The notes beneath the pieces are model-generated. The model was not told the DNA's origin and made no database searches. It saw nothing but the letters and a program-made list of their open reading frames with translations. The translations under genes were made by a program, and so were the position numbers. A DNA stretch of 64,000 bases from Palaemon carinicauda (Eukaryota; Arthropoda; Malacostraca; Decapoda; Palaemonidae), in NCBI RefSeq assembly GCF_036898095.1, contig NC_090766.1:38385471-38449470 (forward strand), read 5' to 3'. How positions within the stretch are numbered: position 1 is the stretch's first letter; the number at the start of each line of letters is the position of its first letter. Shown in pieces: positions 1 to 8,834 of this stretch.

Positions 1-36
1 TGTTAAAAATCATATGTACTCTAAACACATTTTTTT

Positions 37-40
<4 letters not shown>

Positions 41-105
<65 letters not shown>

Positions 106-142
106 AAAAAAATAATAGACGTATCTAACACTATAACAGCGA

Positions 143-180
<38 letters not shown>
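41..180. repeat. (CT)n then (GA)n microsatellites
   Basis: An uninterrupted CT run (41-103) is followed about 40 bp later by a GA run (146-180). The two are complementary and could pair as a hairpin. No gene is associated with them. Confidence 0.95.
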
Positions 181-184
<4 letters not shown>

Positions 185-734
185 ATTTAAAGAACATGTT
201 AATGCTATGTTTAGAGAGAAACAAAAAAAGAGAGAAGTCTTATTTAAAAGAGCTTGTTAATGCTATCATGGTTTTCTTTGCTTCACTTTTTTCTTTCTTT
301 CTGTTCATCACGCTGGCCCTTCTCACAAATGATCGTTGCCAACAATCTCTTTGTCCTTTATCCCTACCAACAAAAGGCGTTCTATCTCTTCCAGGGTATT
401 GCTAAGATGTCTTGTAATAATGGTGATCCCCTTCGATGGTTATTTGCTTTAATGGCTGCCTTCAGCTTGATGATCTTCGAGATAATAGGCCTATTTCGGC
501 CATATTGTTTAGCCATACAGTATAACTCACATGCACACTGCTCTCATGTTTTTCTATAATTTCTTGCTTCAATTCTTATGAAAGAATTGCCTTCTTCCTG
601 TACTGAAACTTAGCTTCTTAGGCACCATGATTATAGGTAAAATCAAAAAGGAAATGTGAGAAAAGGAAGAAAATAAGCACTGTTAATAACAGACCAAACA
701 GAGGACAACCACACGATACACACAAGAATAGAGA
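181..734. other. Unassigned AT-rich sequence
   Basis: No exon, RNA gene or repeat family was recognised. Open frames of 69-101 codons here are low-complexity and hydrophobic and lack the features of conserved proteins. Given the PSMB2 exon downstream, this may be intron of that gene. Confidence 0.5.
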
Positions 735-883
735 ACTGAGCACTCGACGCTCAATGGCGTAATGTTTACTTCGTGTGTCGAAATAAAATTCGGGTGTAGA
801 GTCAAAAATTTGCTCGAATTTTACTTCGGATGTTGGAAAATTCGGATGTAGATACGTTCGTGTGTAGAGGTTCCACTGTATTA
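735..883. mobile_element. Tigger/mariner-like element, one end only
   Basis: The right edge reads GAGGTTCCACTGTATTA. Its reverse complement has the ACAGTGGAACCTC form typical of pogo/Tigger-type terminal repeats, with TA next to it. Repeated phrases such as TTCGGATGT and TTCGGGTGT resemble the inner TIR region of such elements. No matching left end was found, so it is a fragment. It directly abuts DIRS element E. Confidence 0.55.
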
Positions 884-1083
884 CTTCCGGTGAAGCAGGG
901 GTTGGGGGGGTAGCCTGCTACCCCTTCCACTCACACTCCAGTGATTGCGCTCACTTAGCTTTTGGCTCGGATGGAGTGCGGTTGTCACCGACCTTTATCC
1001 TCTCTAACTTTTGGATTGCCATTAATCACTTTTTTACTTTCTCTTTCAGTGTATGCGTGTGTGTGCTGTGTTCTCCTATGGCC

Positions 1084-1798
1084 ATGAGGACTTGTTTGGG
1101 AACTAAAGGTTGCACCTGCGGGAAGTTTATGTCTGCTGTGGAGATGGATCCCCACAGCCTTTGCCCTGTCTGCAGAGGACAGCGCTGCAACGAGGATAAA
1201 TGTTGGGAGTGGTCTTTCTCCCATTGGGAAAGGTATGGGCGTAGACGGAAGAAGAAGTCTAAGCGGGATTCTTCCCCTTCAAGGGGCGCTTCAAAGTAGA
1301 AGAAACCCAAGGCTTCTTCCTCCACCTCCTGACCTTCTTCCGAAGCTCCTACTTGGACGGCTTCATCTGGGGGACCGACGAGTAGTAGCGTAGGCCAATT
1401 AACACCCGGCCAACCTCAGTCCTCGAGAGACGGTGCTGCCTCCCCTAGCGATGTTGCCCCAGCACTCCCACCCGAGTAAGGCTGTTTCTCTTTCTCCTCT
1501 GTTTCAGCTCTGGCTGTTGTTGGGTTTGCCCGATAAACCTTCCAAGGAGGCGTTGCTGTGGTTTTTGCACCGGATTGCTGACCTTCAGCACGCTTCTGCT
1601 TCAGATGTCTACCCCTTATCCATTGTCGACGTCGTGCCGGAGAGCTCTTCGGCTGCTCTGCCAGCTGCTCCTGCGGCTGCATCTGTTTCGCCATCTTCCG
1701 CCGCCGAGGTCTTCGTTCCTTCCCCTGACGAACATCCTTTCGGGGGGAGAGCAAAGTCTGAGGCACATCTCTCCGACGAGTGTTTCCCTTTCGAGTAA
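1084..1798 (+). pseudogene. DIRS-E gag, broken
   Basis: The ATG at 1084 starts a cysteine/histidine-rich module (CTCGKF, DPHSLCPVCRG) followed by a basic RRRKKKSKR stretch. This is the same order as in elements C and D. A TAG at 1297 stops the frame where element D reads lysine. A second block in another frame (about 1504-1798) keeps the conserved SKEAL and DPLSIV-like patches (here YPLSIVDVV). The role by family is a nucleocapsid-like gag that binds element RNA. It is broken by at least one stop and one frameshift. A polypyrimidine tract plus CAG lies just upstream of the start. Confidence 0.75.
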
Positions 1799-2639
1799 AG
1801 GTTCTCGCATAGAGACTCTTCAGAAGCCTGCTGATCCTATGCATCTACATCATACCTCGCCGTGTCTGTCCTCCTCTTTGCCTTCAGGGTGCTCTTGCCC
1901 CATTGACCAAGAGAAGTCTCTTCACCTCCACTCCTCCTCAGTCTTCTTCTTCGAAAGAAACTATTTGACCTTCACCTCCATCTCCGATCTCATCTCGTCA
2001 CTCTACGTCTCACCAGGCTCTCACCCAACGTTCTCCTGCTTGACAGACTCATCATCATTCAGCAGAGAGTGAATCGCTTACGCGTTCACCTCGTGAATCG
2101 CCTGACCATCGTTGAGCGACTTATTGTGTGCCACCTAAGCAGTTGGTTACTCGTGAATCGTCTTCTCCATTGCTTCCAACCCGTGAATCGCCTGACATTT
2201 GACATCGACCTACTTCAACACCAATGCGCCTGGCTCGTGAATCGCTTCCTTTCTTCATCCTCCCCTCTCTTGGGGAAATTAGCAGCCTAGAACCTCTGCA
2301 CAAGCTGGCCTCAAACCTCTGCAGGTAAACCATCGTTCCCTTGTGTAACCGAGTATTGTTCCAATACTGTTGCTTCTCCATACCCTGGCAAGGTGGTATT
2401 GGGAATGTCTCGGTCTCTTCAGTTATTTCCTACAAGACTCAGAATAACATTTACCTGGGCAGTCACACTGCTAGTTTATCACCACACACAGCTTGGACTG
2501 GTCGTTGACCATGCTTAGCAGGTTTAGTGAGGTGTCAGGGTCTCCTTATTGTTGCACAAAACTCTGAACAATAAGGAATCCCCCGGGTAAAGCCAAAAAG
2601 CAAGATTGACAGGGACTTTCACCCTCCTAATGGGTGAGT

Positions 2640-2986
2640 CACCCCTATGAATAACATTTTTTTGTATTCCAGTAACAGAACAAATGACAAATTCAGAGGT
2701 AATTTTTATTTTCCCTAACGATACAAAACTTATCTATTTATACATACTTGCCCGCCAACCCTTTCCCCCTTGAAGTCCTATCTCCAAGCAAAGTGAGCAC
2801 AATCACAGGTGTGTGAGTGGGAGGGGCGGCAGGCTACCCCCACTACCCCCCGGTAACTAGCAGGATGGGTAGTTAACCGTCGCTGAATTTTAATGGCTCG
2901 TCCTTTTAGCTTCGCCAAAGTAATAACCCTTTAAATAGCTAAGGTTTGTATCGTTAGGAAAAATACAAATTGCCTCCGAATTTGTC
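2640..2986. repeat. DIRS-E internal complementary region and right inverted repeat
   Basis: The stretch 2667-2745 has two halves. The first (GTATTCCAGTAACAGAAC) is the complement of the left tip seen intact in element D at 62958. The second (GACAAATTCAGAGG...) is the complement of E's own right tip at 2935-2986. This is the DIRS hallmark in which the circle junction is copied internally. The outer part (about 2750-2900) is also complementary to 893-960. Confidence 0.75.
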
Positions 2987-3427
2987 ATGTTTAAAGATGT
3001 AAAACTTCTATATAATTCCATGAAGGAAATGATAACAGTATTGAAAGTTTTTGGAAGGTTTGTTTGGCATTTTCAGTTGTTCAACATATTTCTTTGCTAG
3101 TGGTCCTTATTCTCAGTCAAACATCTGCAAATTTTATATCCAGGGTGTTATCAAAATTGATTTGAAATGTGCACATATTCATAAAACAAAAATTAATAAT
3201 CATAATTAATACAAGTCATAGTAATATATGCTTGAAGTATCTCAAGAAATATATTATATGAATTCATGAATAAAGAGGATTTTTTGTTATTAGTACTGTA
3301 CCTGTACAGCATTTTGAATGACTTGCTTCATTTCTCTGACAAAGGTCTGTATTACATCTTGCTTTTCTTTTAGGTAATTATATGGAAAGTAATTTAAGGG
3401 TTTTTTGGTGACAATAATAGCATAATA
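2987..3427. other. Probable PSMB2 intron sequence, nothing recognised
   Basis: AT-rich, with no conserved open frame. It precedes a MITE and then a PSMB2 exon, so it is most simply read as intron. Confidence 0.5.
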
Positions 3428-3687
3428 CAGAAGGTCCTCAACTTACAAACATCCAACTTACAAACAGAAGTCCAACTGAAAATAACAAAGATTAGATAAA
3501 GAAATATATCATTTTATACAGTAAACAAAACAACATTTGTAATAACCTGATATCTATTTCATATGAAATACGACTATTTGTTAACTTTTGTTGCTGGAAA
3601 TCATAGGCATGGGATTAAGGTTAGGCCTACCCTACGCCAAAATTTAAGAAAGAATCGACTTACAAATAGCTTCTTGAGGACCTTCTG
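3428..3687. mobile_element. TA-flanked MITE (Tigger/mariner-like)
   Basis: The left end CAGAAGGTCCTCAACTTAC and the right end (reverse complement CAGAAGGTCCTCAAGAAGC) form terminal inverted repeats. They are flanked by TA at 3426-3427 and 3688-3689, as expected for Tc1/mariner-type insertion. At 260 bp it has no transposase, so it is non-autonomous. A diverged second copy lies at 14455-14660. Confidence 0.8.
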
Positions 3688-3921
3688 TATACTGTAATGT
3701 CTAGAGGAAAAATCCCCCCTCTTGTTTGGGGAAATTGGGGGAAAGTGCCATGGTAGATAGTTAGAACTATGTCCCATTTTCTTACTCACTTTTTTTTTCA
3801 AGTAGAGCTTTACTTTGATTCTAAATATTGTATATTTACTTAGATATAGCACAGTACTACACTGTGGAGGTAGATACAAATAATTTTCAATTCACTTGAC
3901 TTCTTCAATTGTATTTTTCAG

Positions 3922-4087
3922 GAGCCATACTTTGTCAATTCAATAATGGGTGGGTTTGATCCTGACACAAATACTCCAGTTTTATTCTACATGGATTATT
4001 TAGGAAGTTGTGTACCTCTTGACTATTACGCATTTGGATACGGTGGAATGTTTTCGCTGGGTATTATGGATAAAGATTACAGACCAA
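3922..4087 (+). CDS. PSMB2: PSMB2 internal exon (proteasome beta-2 subunit)
   Basis: This exon encodes part of the proteasome subunit beta type-2, a component of the 20S core particle. It reads PYFVNSIMGGFDPDT, then YMDYLGS, then AFGYGGMFSLGIMDKDY, which matches the family pattern of PYHVN, YMDYL and HGYGAF...L.D. A pyrimidine-rich acceptor (TTTTTCAG) ends at 3921 and a GTGAGT donor starts at 4088. The phase-1 junction joins cleanly to the exon at 14013. Upstream exons with the N-terminal part are not in the window. It lies 234 bp after one MITE and 130 bp before DIRS element A. Confidence 0.93.
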
Positions 4088-4230
4088 GTGAGTATTGGGT
4101 GACCAGTGTCATCATTCAGTTGTTCAGCTAGAGTGAGTGAAAGGTCATATAAGTAGAGGCTATTCAGTATTATAAGGATTTAGATAAGGTGTTATTTTTG
4201 TATAATAGCTAAACTATTTTTTGGGCTCAA

Positions 4231-4575
4231 GCCATGGCGTCCTGATGGAAGGTTCCTTTTTGGTAGCTTCCTTGGGTATAAGACTACCAAGATATTCCCA
4301 GAGAATTTAACCACAGGTTATCACAGAATTCTAACTTCTGGAGCGAGTATCTCAAAGGTTTCCCTTTAAGACATCGTAATACAACAGGGGACGCGCATGT
4401 CTGAACGCGCCACATAGCTATCTTCACCCCGAACAGAGTTAATGCTTCGGTGTGTAAGGACTGAGAATAGCTGGGAGCCGTTCCACAGCTAATCTCACTC
4501 GTGGCTACTACTGATACTCGAGACGTAAACAAACGGACGCCATTGCTCTAATGACGTCACGCCCGTCTTCATCCT
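4231..4575. repeat. DIRS-A left inverted terminal repeat
   Basis: It runs from GCCATGGCGTCCTGATGGA to CGTCTTCATCCT and is the reverse complement of 12606-12950, with very few differences (one noted at the TTGGTAGTCT/TTAGTAGTCT position). A short open frame inside both repeats is a by-product of the duplication rather than a gene. Confidence 0.95.
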
Positions 4576-6884
4576 TTGTTTAGTAGCTGCCCTACTTAGA
4601 CGGATTTTCCCTGTGTTAACTTTATCGTTTTGCATCTTCGCTATGTCGTTACCTTCAGCCTCGCCTTCTTCTGGAAAGTTGAGTACAAGGTTCCAGTATT
4701 GTTTAATTAAGCTCTGGCCGTAAAGTAAATATTACTTTTCGAAATAATTGCTGTTTTGTGGCAGAGCTGTGCCTCTACCGGACCCGCCATTTTATGGCGT
4801 CGTTGTTGTTATGCATGTCTTATTTAGTTAGCCACAACAACGTTTCCGGCATTATATACTAATCGAATACATTAGTTTATTTAGTCTTCATAGCTAGGAA
4901 CTTTTATATCGTGTTTAGACGCTTTTTATCGGTCATCGATTGACCTCATACCAGTCGGCTACTATAGCCCCCAGGCCAGGAGCCTACATACAAGTGTTCA
5001 TGCATGATTTATTAGTGATCCTAGACTAAGTTATGAAGATAGTGGCATTATTATTTTACAATACTTTTGACAGTGATGCAAATGTTTTCGCCTTCAGGGA
5101 CCATATAGGGGATAGGCTAGTCAGTGACTCTTTCTAGCCTAACCTAATGTTAGGACCCCTATATGCTTCCTTCATCCCCTGCCTTGGCATTCCCTCTATT
5201 TAGCCTTGATTCCTTTTCTGAGTAAAGGGATTAATTGTCTAATAGAGTATATATCGCCTCTCTGTCCTCCCTAAAGGAATGAACCCCCTTTAGGGCTGCG
5301 TCCGAGAGTGAGGTTAGGCTAGCCTACCTCTATGGCTAGGATAGTCTATGACTTTCCTGCGATAGCGATATGTCTTCTTCCTTTCCTAGTTCAGGACTCT
5401 TAGCCCTGTTCTAGGTTAGGTTAGGAAGGTTTCTCTGTTCCATGCTGAAACTGTACTCTTGCACCGTTTTAGCTGATCTGCCTGATCTTAGGTTAGGGAG
5501 TGTCCTCCCTTTCCTTAGTGGCCGCTCTGGTACAGAAACCCTTCCTGGGAAGACTTCTCTCTTCTCCCTCCCCACCTATCTCTTGTATAGCCTAGCCTAT
5601 GCTTAGGTTAGTTTATACTCATCTGTCCCCTGTCCTACAACTCCTCCTTAGGGTGGAAGAGTAGGGCTACCCAAGCTTCCTTGTGCAGTCCGCTCTGGTA
5701 CATATACCTTCATAGTGTCCTATAAGGTTAGTTACTAGTATAGTTCTGCATATGGGAGTCTCCCCCCCCCCCCTCTTTGGGTGTTCCCTAGCCCTCCCTT
5801 GGGCTACCTTGCTCCCGGTCCCTAGTGACCCCTGCTCATGGATGTTAGAGCCTGCCTCTATCATGGGTACACCCCCTCAGGGAGGGGGAGGGATGTCTGG
5901 AATCCTGATGGTACTTCCTACATCCCTTCCCCCCTCCCCCCTGTCTCTCTCCCTATCCGGGTGCCGGTCTCTTGCCGCCTCTACTGTCGGCAATACCTGC
6001 CTCCTACTTGGTGACTCTCCCTAACCTTGCCGCCAGCCCCCCGTGTACCGAGGGACTGCCGGCTGCCGCCGGCTACTACCGGCGGCTCTCCTACTCCTAT
6101 CTAGTCGTCCGCTTGCCGGTCGATCGCCGGAGTGCCGGCATATACTGCCGGCAACCCGATACAGCCTTTACCATCCTTATCCCAGTCACCAACCTGGCAT
6201 CCTCCGACTGCCGGAGCCGCCGCTCCCTGCCGGCGTGCCGCCGTTGTGCCGGCGGCCGCCATCCTGGTATTTAACTGACTTTTGAAAATTGTCTGTCCTA
6301 ATGCCAGAATCTATGCTGGAGCGAGCTCCGGCATGCCGGCGGCTTGCCGGATGCCCCGGAGGCGTCAAGAATACTTGCACCCCCTTACTGTAGCTATCAT
6401 AAGACTATGATAGCCCTATATCGCAAACAGATAAGCTGCTTCTGCTATTAAGATCAGTACCTAGTACTGCTCTATTAGTGATCATGCTGTCTCTTTGCAT
6501 TCTTCTAATTCCAGCATGCTATGTGCATCTTAGCACGGCTGGTTGCCAGAAGCAGTTACCTTGTAAATGAGGCCTTCTGTCCCTTAACTGGGAACCGAAT
6601 GAATTCGATCCCAATCTTGTCCTTGGTTTTTTCCATGGAATTCCAAAATACTTGGAATTCTAGGAAACTATATCCAGTGCCCTCGGTCATTTGGATTATC
6701 CAGGGACCAAGCTTATGGTAACCAGCCGGGCGAGATGCATGGAGCATGTTCTCCTTTACTATTTTCATTCTCTATGCATCACACCTTCTTTAAGTTAAAA
6801 TTAATGATTAATATTAACTTAGTTTAAGAGCCATTCTTATGACTCCCCCATACTCATTTTCTCTTTCTTCCACAGGAGGAGCAG
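4576..6884 (+). other. DIRS-A 5' leader, non-coding
   Basis: About 2.3 kb between the left repeat and the gag start has no convincing protein frame. It holds repeated TTAGG-containing phrases (about 5140-5740), pyrimidine-rich tracts, and a GC-rich patch dense in GCCGG/CCGGC palindromes (about 5960-6360). It ends in a polypyrimidine tract and CAG (TTTCTTCCACAG) nine bases before the gag ATG, which looks like a 3' splice site. Confidence 0.6.
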
Positions 6885-8834
6885 ATGAAGTGTGATTTCG
6901 CCTTCTGCGCTGTGAAACGCCCGCAGTTTTACGGGCATACGGCTTGCAGGACTCACACCCCTTGTGCAGACAAGAAAGGGGATTTGAAGTTTTGGAATCC
7001 ACTGGATTGTACGGTCTGCCAGGCCCACCTAGTTGAGGCCTTCCATAACCCTCCTTCAGCGGAGGTTAGAGACATTTCTCGTGAAAAGCTGCGCAAGTGG
7101 GTGCGTGGCTTCCAGAAAAATGCTACCGGACCGTACCTGGCCACCGAAGAACTGAGGTCACTATTGTTCCCTAAGGCCTCCCCTGACTCAGTGGTACCCA
7201 AAGATGTGATCCCCACTGTCCAAATTACGGTGGAACCTGATGTGGTCATGGCTCAGTCCATGCACGAATGTCGTTTAGATTCCGAGGATGATGAACAGAT
7301 TTCAGACGTCTCGGAAGACACGGAGAAGACGCTTATGGCTCAAGGAGCCGAAGAGGACGAAGACAAGGTGGAGTACACCGAGTCGGAGCTAGAAGCTGCT
7401 CCCTCGTCCATCCCCCCTCCTACTCCTACACCGACGGAAATGTCCATTCCGTCTACCTCCTCGACTCCGGATCCTTCTTCTTCTACTCAAGAACTGATCC
7501 GGCTGATTAGAGCCGTCATGGACGACAGGCTGAAGGAGAACCAGGAGTCCATCAGGTCGATGATTGGATCCAGAGAGCCGAAGAAGATTTCGGTCAAGGA
7601 TCTCCCCGCTTGCTCTCATGCCAACCCGTGGAGGTATGCAGAGCATATGGTTATTGCGACCGGCAGGATCTTTGTCAGTGATAAGATCGGCACGGTCCCT
7701 TTGGAAGATGTGGAGTTCTTCCCAAGCTTTGAGGCCTACCCGGACTGTTACGTCCGGCTTCGTTCCGAACCTGCCTCGAAGGAAGAGACCGAACCTAAAG
7801 AAGAGATAGTGTTCGATCTCACAAAGGCCCAGGCTATGCTAGCCTCCGCATTTAAGAGTAGAGGCTTTACTTGCTCTAAGCTTCCGGCTTTGAGCAAGAA
7901 GCACCCTACGTACGTTGCACCTGACACTGCGGTTCTTCCATTCTTGGAAAAGGCCTTAGCTGCATGCCTTAAAGCGGCGGAAGAAGGGAAACCCTGCCCT
8001 GCACTGGAGGAGTGCAGACCCTTCTCCATCGTGACCCCCCCTGACGCTCGACACTGGAAAGATGTTCAGCATACTTTCGTCGTGGGAAGGCTCGATCCTG
8101 ACGTCGCCGGACGTCAGTTTAATGAAGACCTCCCTAAGCTCAACGATCACCTCCTTCGCCGGGAACAAGACACGAAGGAGAGGCTTGCGGCATCTCTTTC
8201 TCATCAAGTCCAACTGGAAGTTATGGCCTGTGACACTAGAGTACCAGATCACTACATGGTACTCTCCAAATCCCACTTACTGACGGTAATGAAGGACTTG
8301 TACCACTTCATAAAGGCTCGAAGAGCCTGTCGTGAATTCGTGTTTGCCGGTGCCACCGTGAAACACGAACCCCGGAGGCTGATTTCCTCCAACATCTGGG
8401 GAAAGCACCTGTTTCCTTCTGACCTTGTGAAGGAAATAACTGACAGAGCCGCCACGGAGAATAGGAACCTTCTCCACAAGTGGGGCATGTCCAGGAAAAG
8501 GAAACCCTCTCAGGACGATGGACCTCAGCCTAAGAGGAAACCTCAGAAGTCAAAACCCCAGCAACGTCAGCAAAGACGTCAGTTTCCGGGACCCGCTACC
8601 TCCCAAGTGGTTGCCCAACCACAACAGACCTTTCAATTGGTCCCCCAACCGGTGTTGTCACAGTCACCGGTCTTCACCCCTGCCTTTGAGCAACCATCAA
8701 CTACCTTTCATGCCAAAGGTAGAGGCTCGTTCAGGGGTGCAAGCAGAGACGCATCTCGCCGTCCCTCCAGAGGTAGAGGAGGAAAGGGAGCTAGCGGCCG
8801 AGGCAACAAGTCCTCGGGACACCAGAAGCAATGA
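6885..8834 (+). CDS. DIRS-A gag-like protein
   Basis: This 649-codon frame starts at the ATG at 6885, just after a splice-acceptor-like CAG. The N-terminus is rich in spaced Cys and His (CDFAFCAVK, HTACRTHTPC, CTVCQAH), suggesting a zinc-binding module. An acidic, Ser/Pro/Thr-rich linker follows (residues about 110-205). The middle is globular. The C-terminus is strongly basic, with KRKPSQ and PKRKPQKSK nuclear-import-like patches, a Gln-rich segment, and an RG/SR-rich tail ending GRGNKSSGHQKQ. Position and composition fit the gag of DIRS elements, which packages element RNA. It overlaps the RT frame by 317 bp. I infer function from position and composition; there is no canonical CCHC knuckle. 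Confidence 0.8.
   Translation: MKCDFAFCAVKRPQFYGHTACRTHTPCADKKGDLKFWNPLDCTVCQAHLVEAFHNPPSAEVRDISREKLRKWVRGFQKNATGPYLATEELRSLLFPKASPDSVVPKDVIPTVQITVEPDVVMAQSMHECRLDSEDDEQISDVSEDTEKTLMAQGAEEDEDKVEYTESELEAAPSSIPPPTPTPTEMSIPSTSSTPDPSSSTQELIRLIRAVMDDRLKENQESIRSMIGSREPKKISVKDLPACSHANPWRYAEHMVIATGRIFVSDKIGTVPLEDVEFFPSFEAYPDCYVRLRSEPASKEETEPKEEIVFDLTKAQAMLASAFKSRGFTCSKLPALSKKHPTYVAPDTAVLPFLEKALAACLKAAEEGKPCPALEECRPFSIVTPPDARHWKDVQHTFVVGRLDPDVAGRQFNEDLPKLNDHLLRREQDTKERLAASLSHQVQLEVMACDTRVPDHYMVLSKSHLLTVMKDLYHFIKARRACREFVFAGATVKHEPRRLISSNIWGKHLFPSDLVKEITDRAATENRNLLHKWGMSRKRKPSQDDGPQPKRKPQKSKPQQRQQRRQFPGPATSQVVAQPQQTFQLVPQPVLSQSPVFTPAFEQPSTTFHAKGRGSFRGASRDASRRPSRGRGGKGASGRGNKSSGHQKQ

Larger units (their letters stand above)
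884..2986 (+). mobile_element. DIRS-like element E, internally deleted copy
   Basis: A gag start at 1084 and following gag sequence match element D closely in layout. This runs straight into the element's right-hand end: an internal complementary region (about 2640-2745) and a right inverted repeat (about 2750-2986). There is no reverse transcriptase, RNase H or recombinase between them. The left end begins with the GTAGCCTGCTACCCC region, which is inverted-complementary to 2820-2850, but the outermost 100 bp seen in element D are missing. E is therefore 5'-truncated and internally deleted, and non-autonomous at best. Confidence 0.8.

Noticed and set aside
1..3900. Upstream PSMB2 exons
   Set aside because: I looked for the N-terminal proteasome motifs in all frames and found none; those exons should lie before the window.
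4284..4532. Small gene encoded identically at 4284-4532 (minus) and 12649-12894 (plus)
   Set aside because: Both copies are inside the inverted terminal repeats of DIRS-A; the matching frames result from the repeat.
5140..5740. Interstitial telomere array
   Set aside because: TTAGG phrases are scattered rather than tandem, so this is not a telomeric array.
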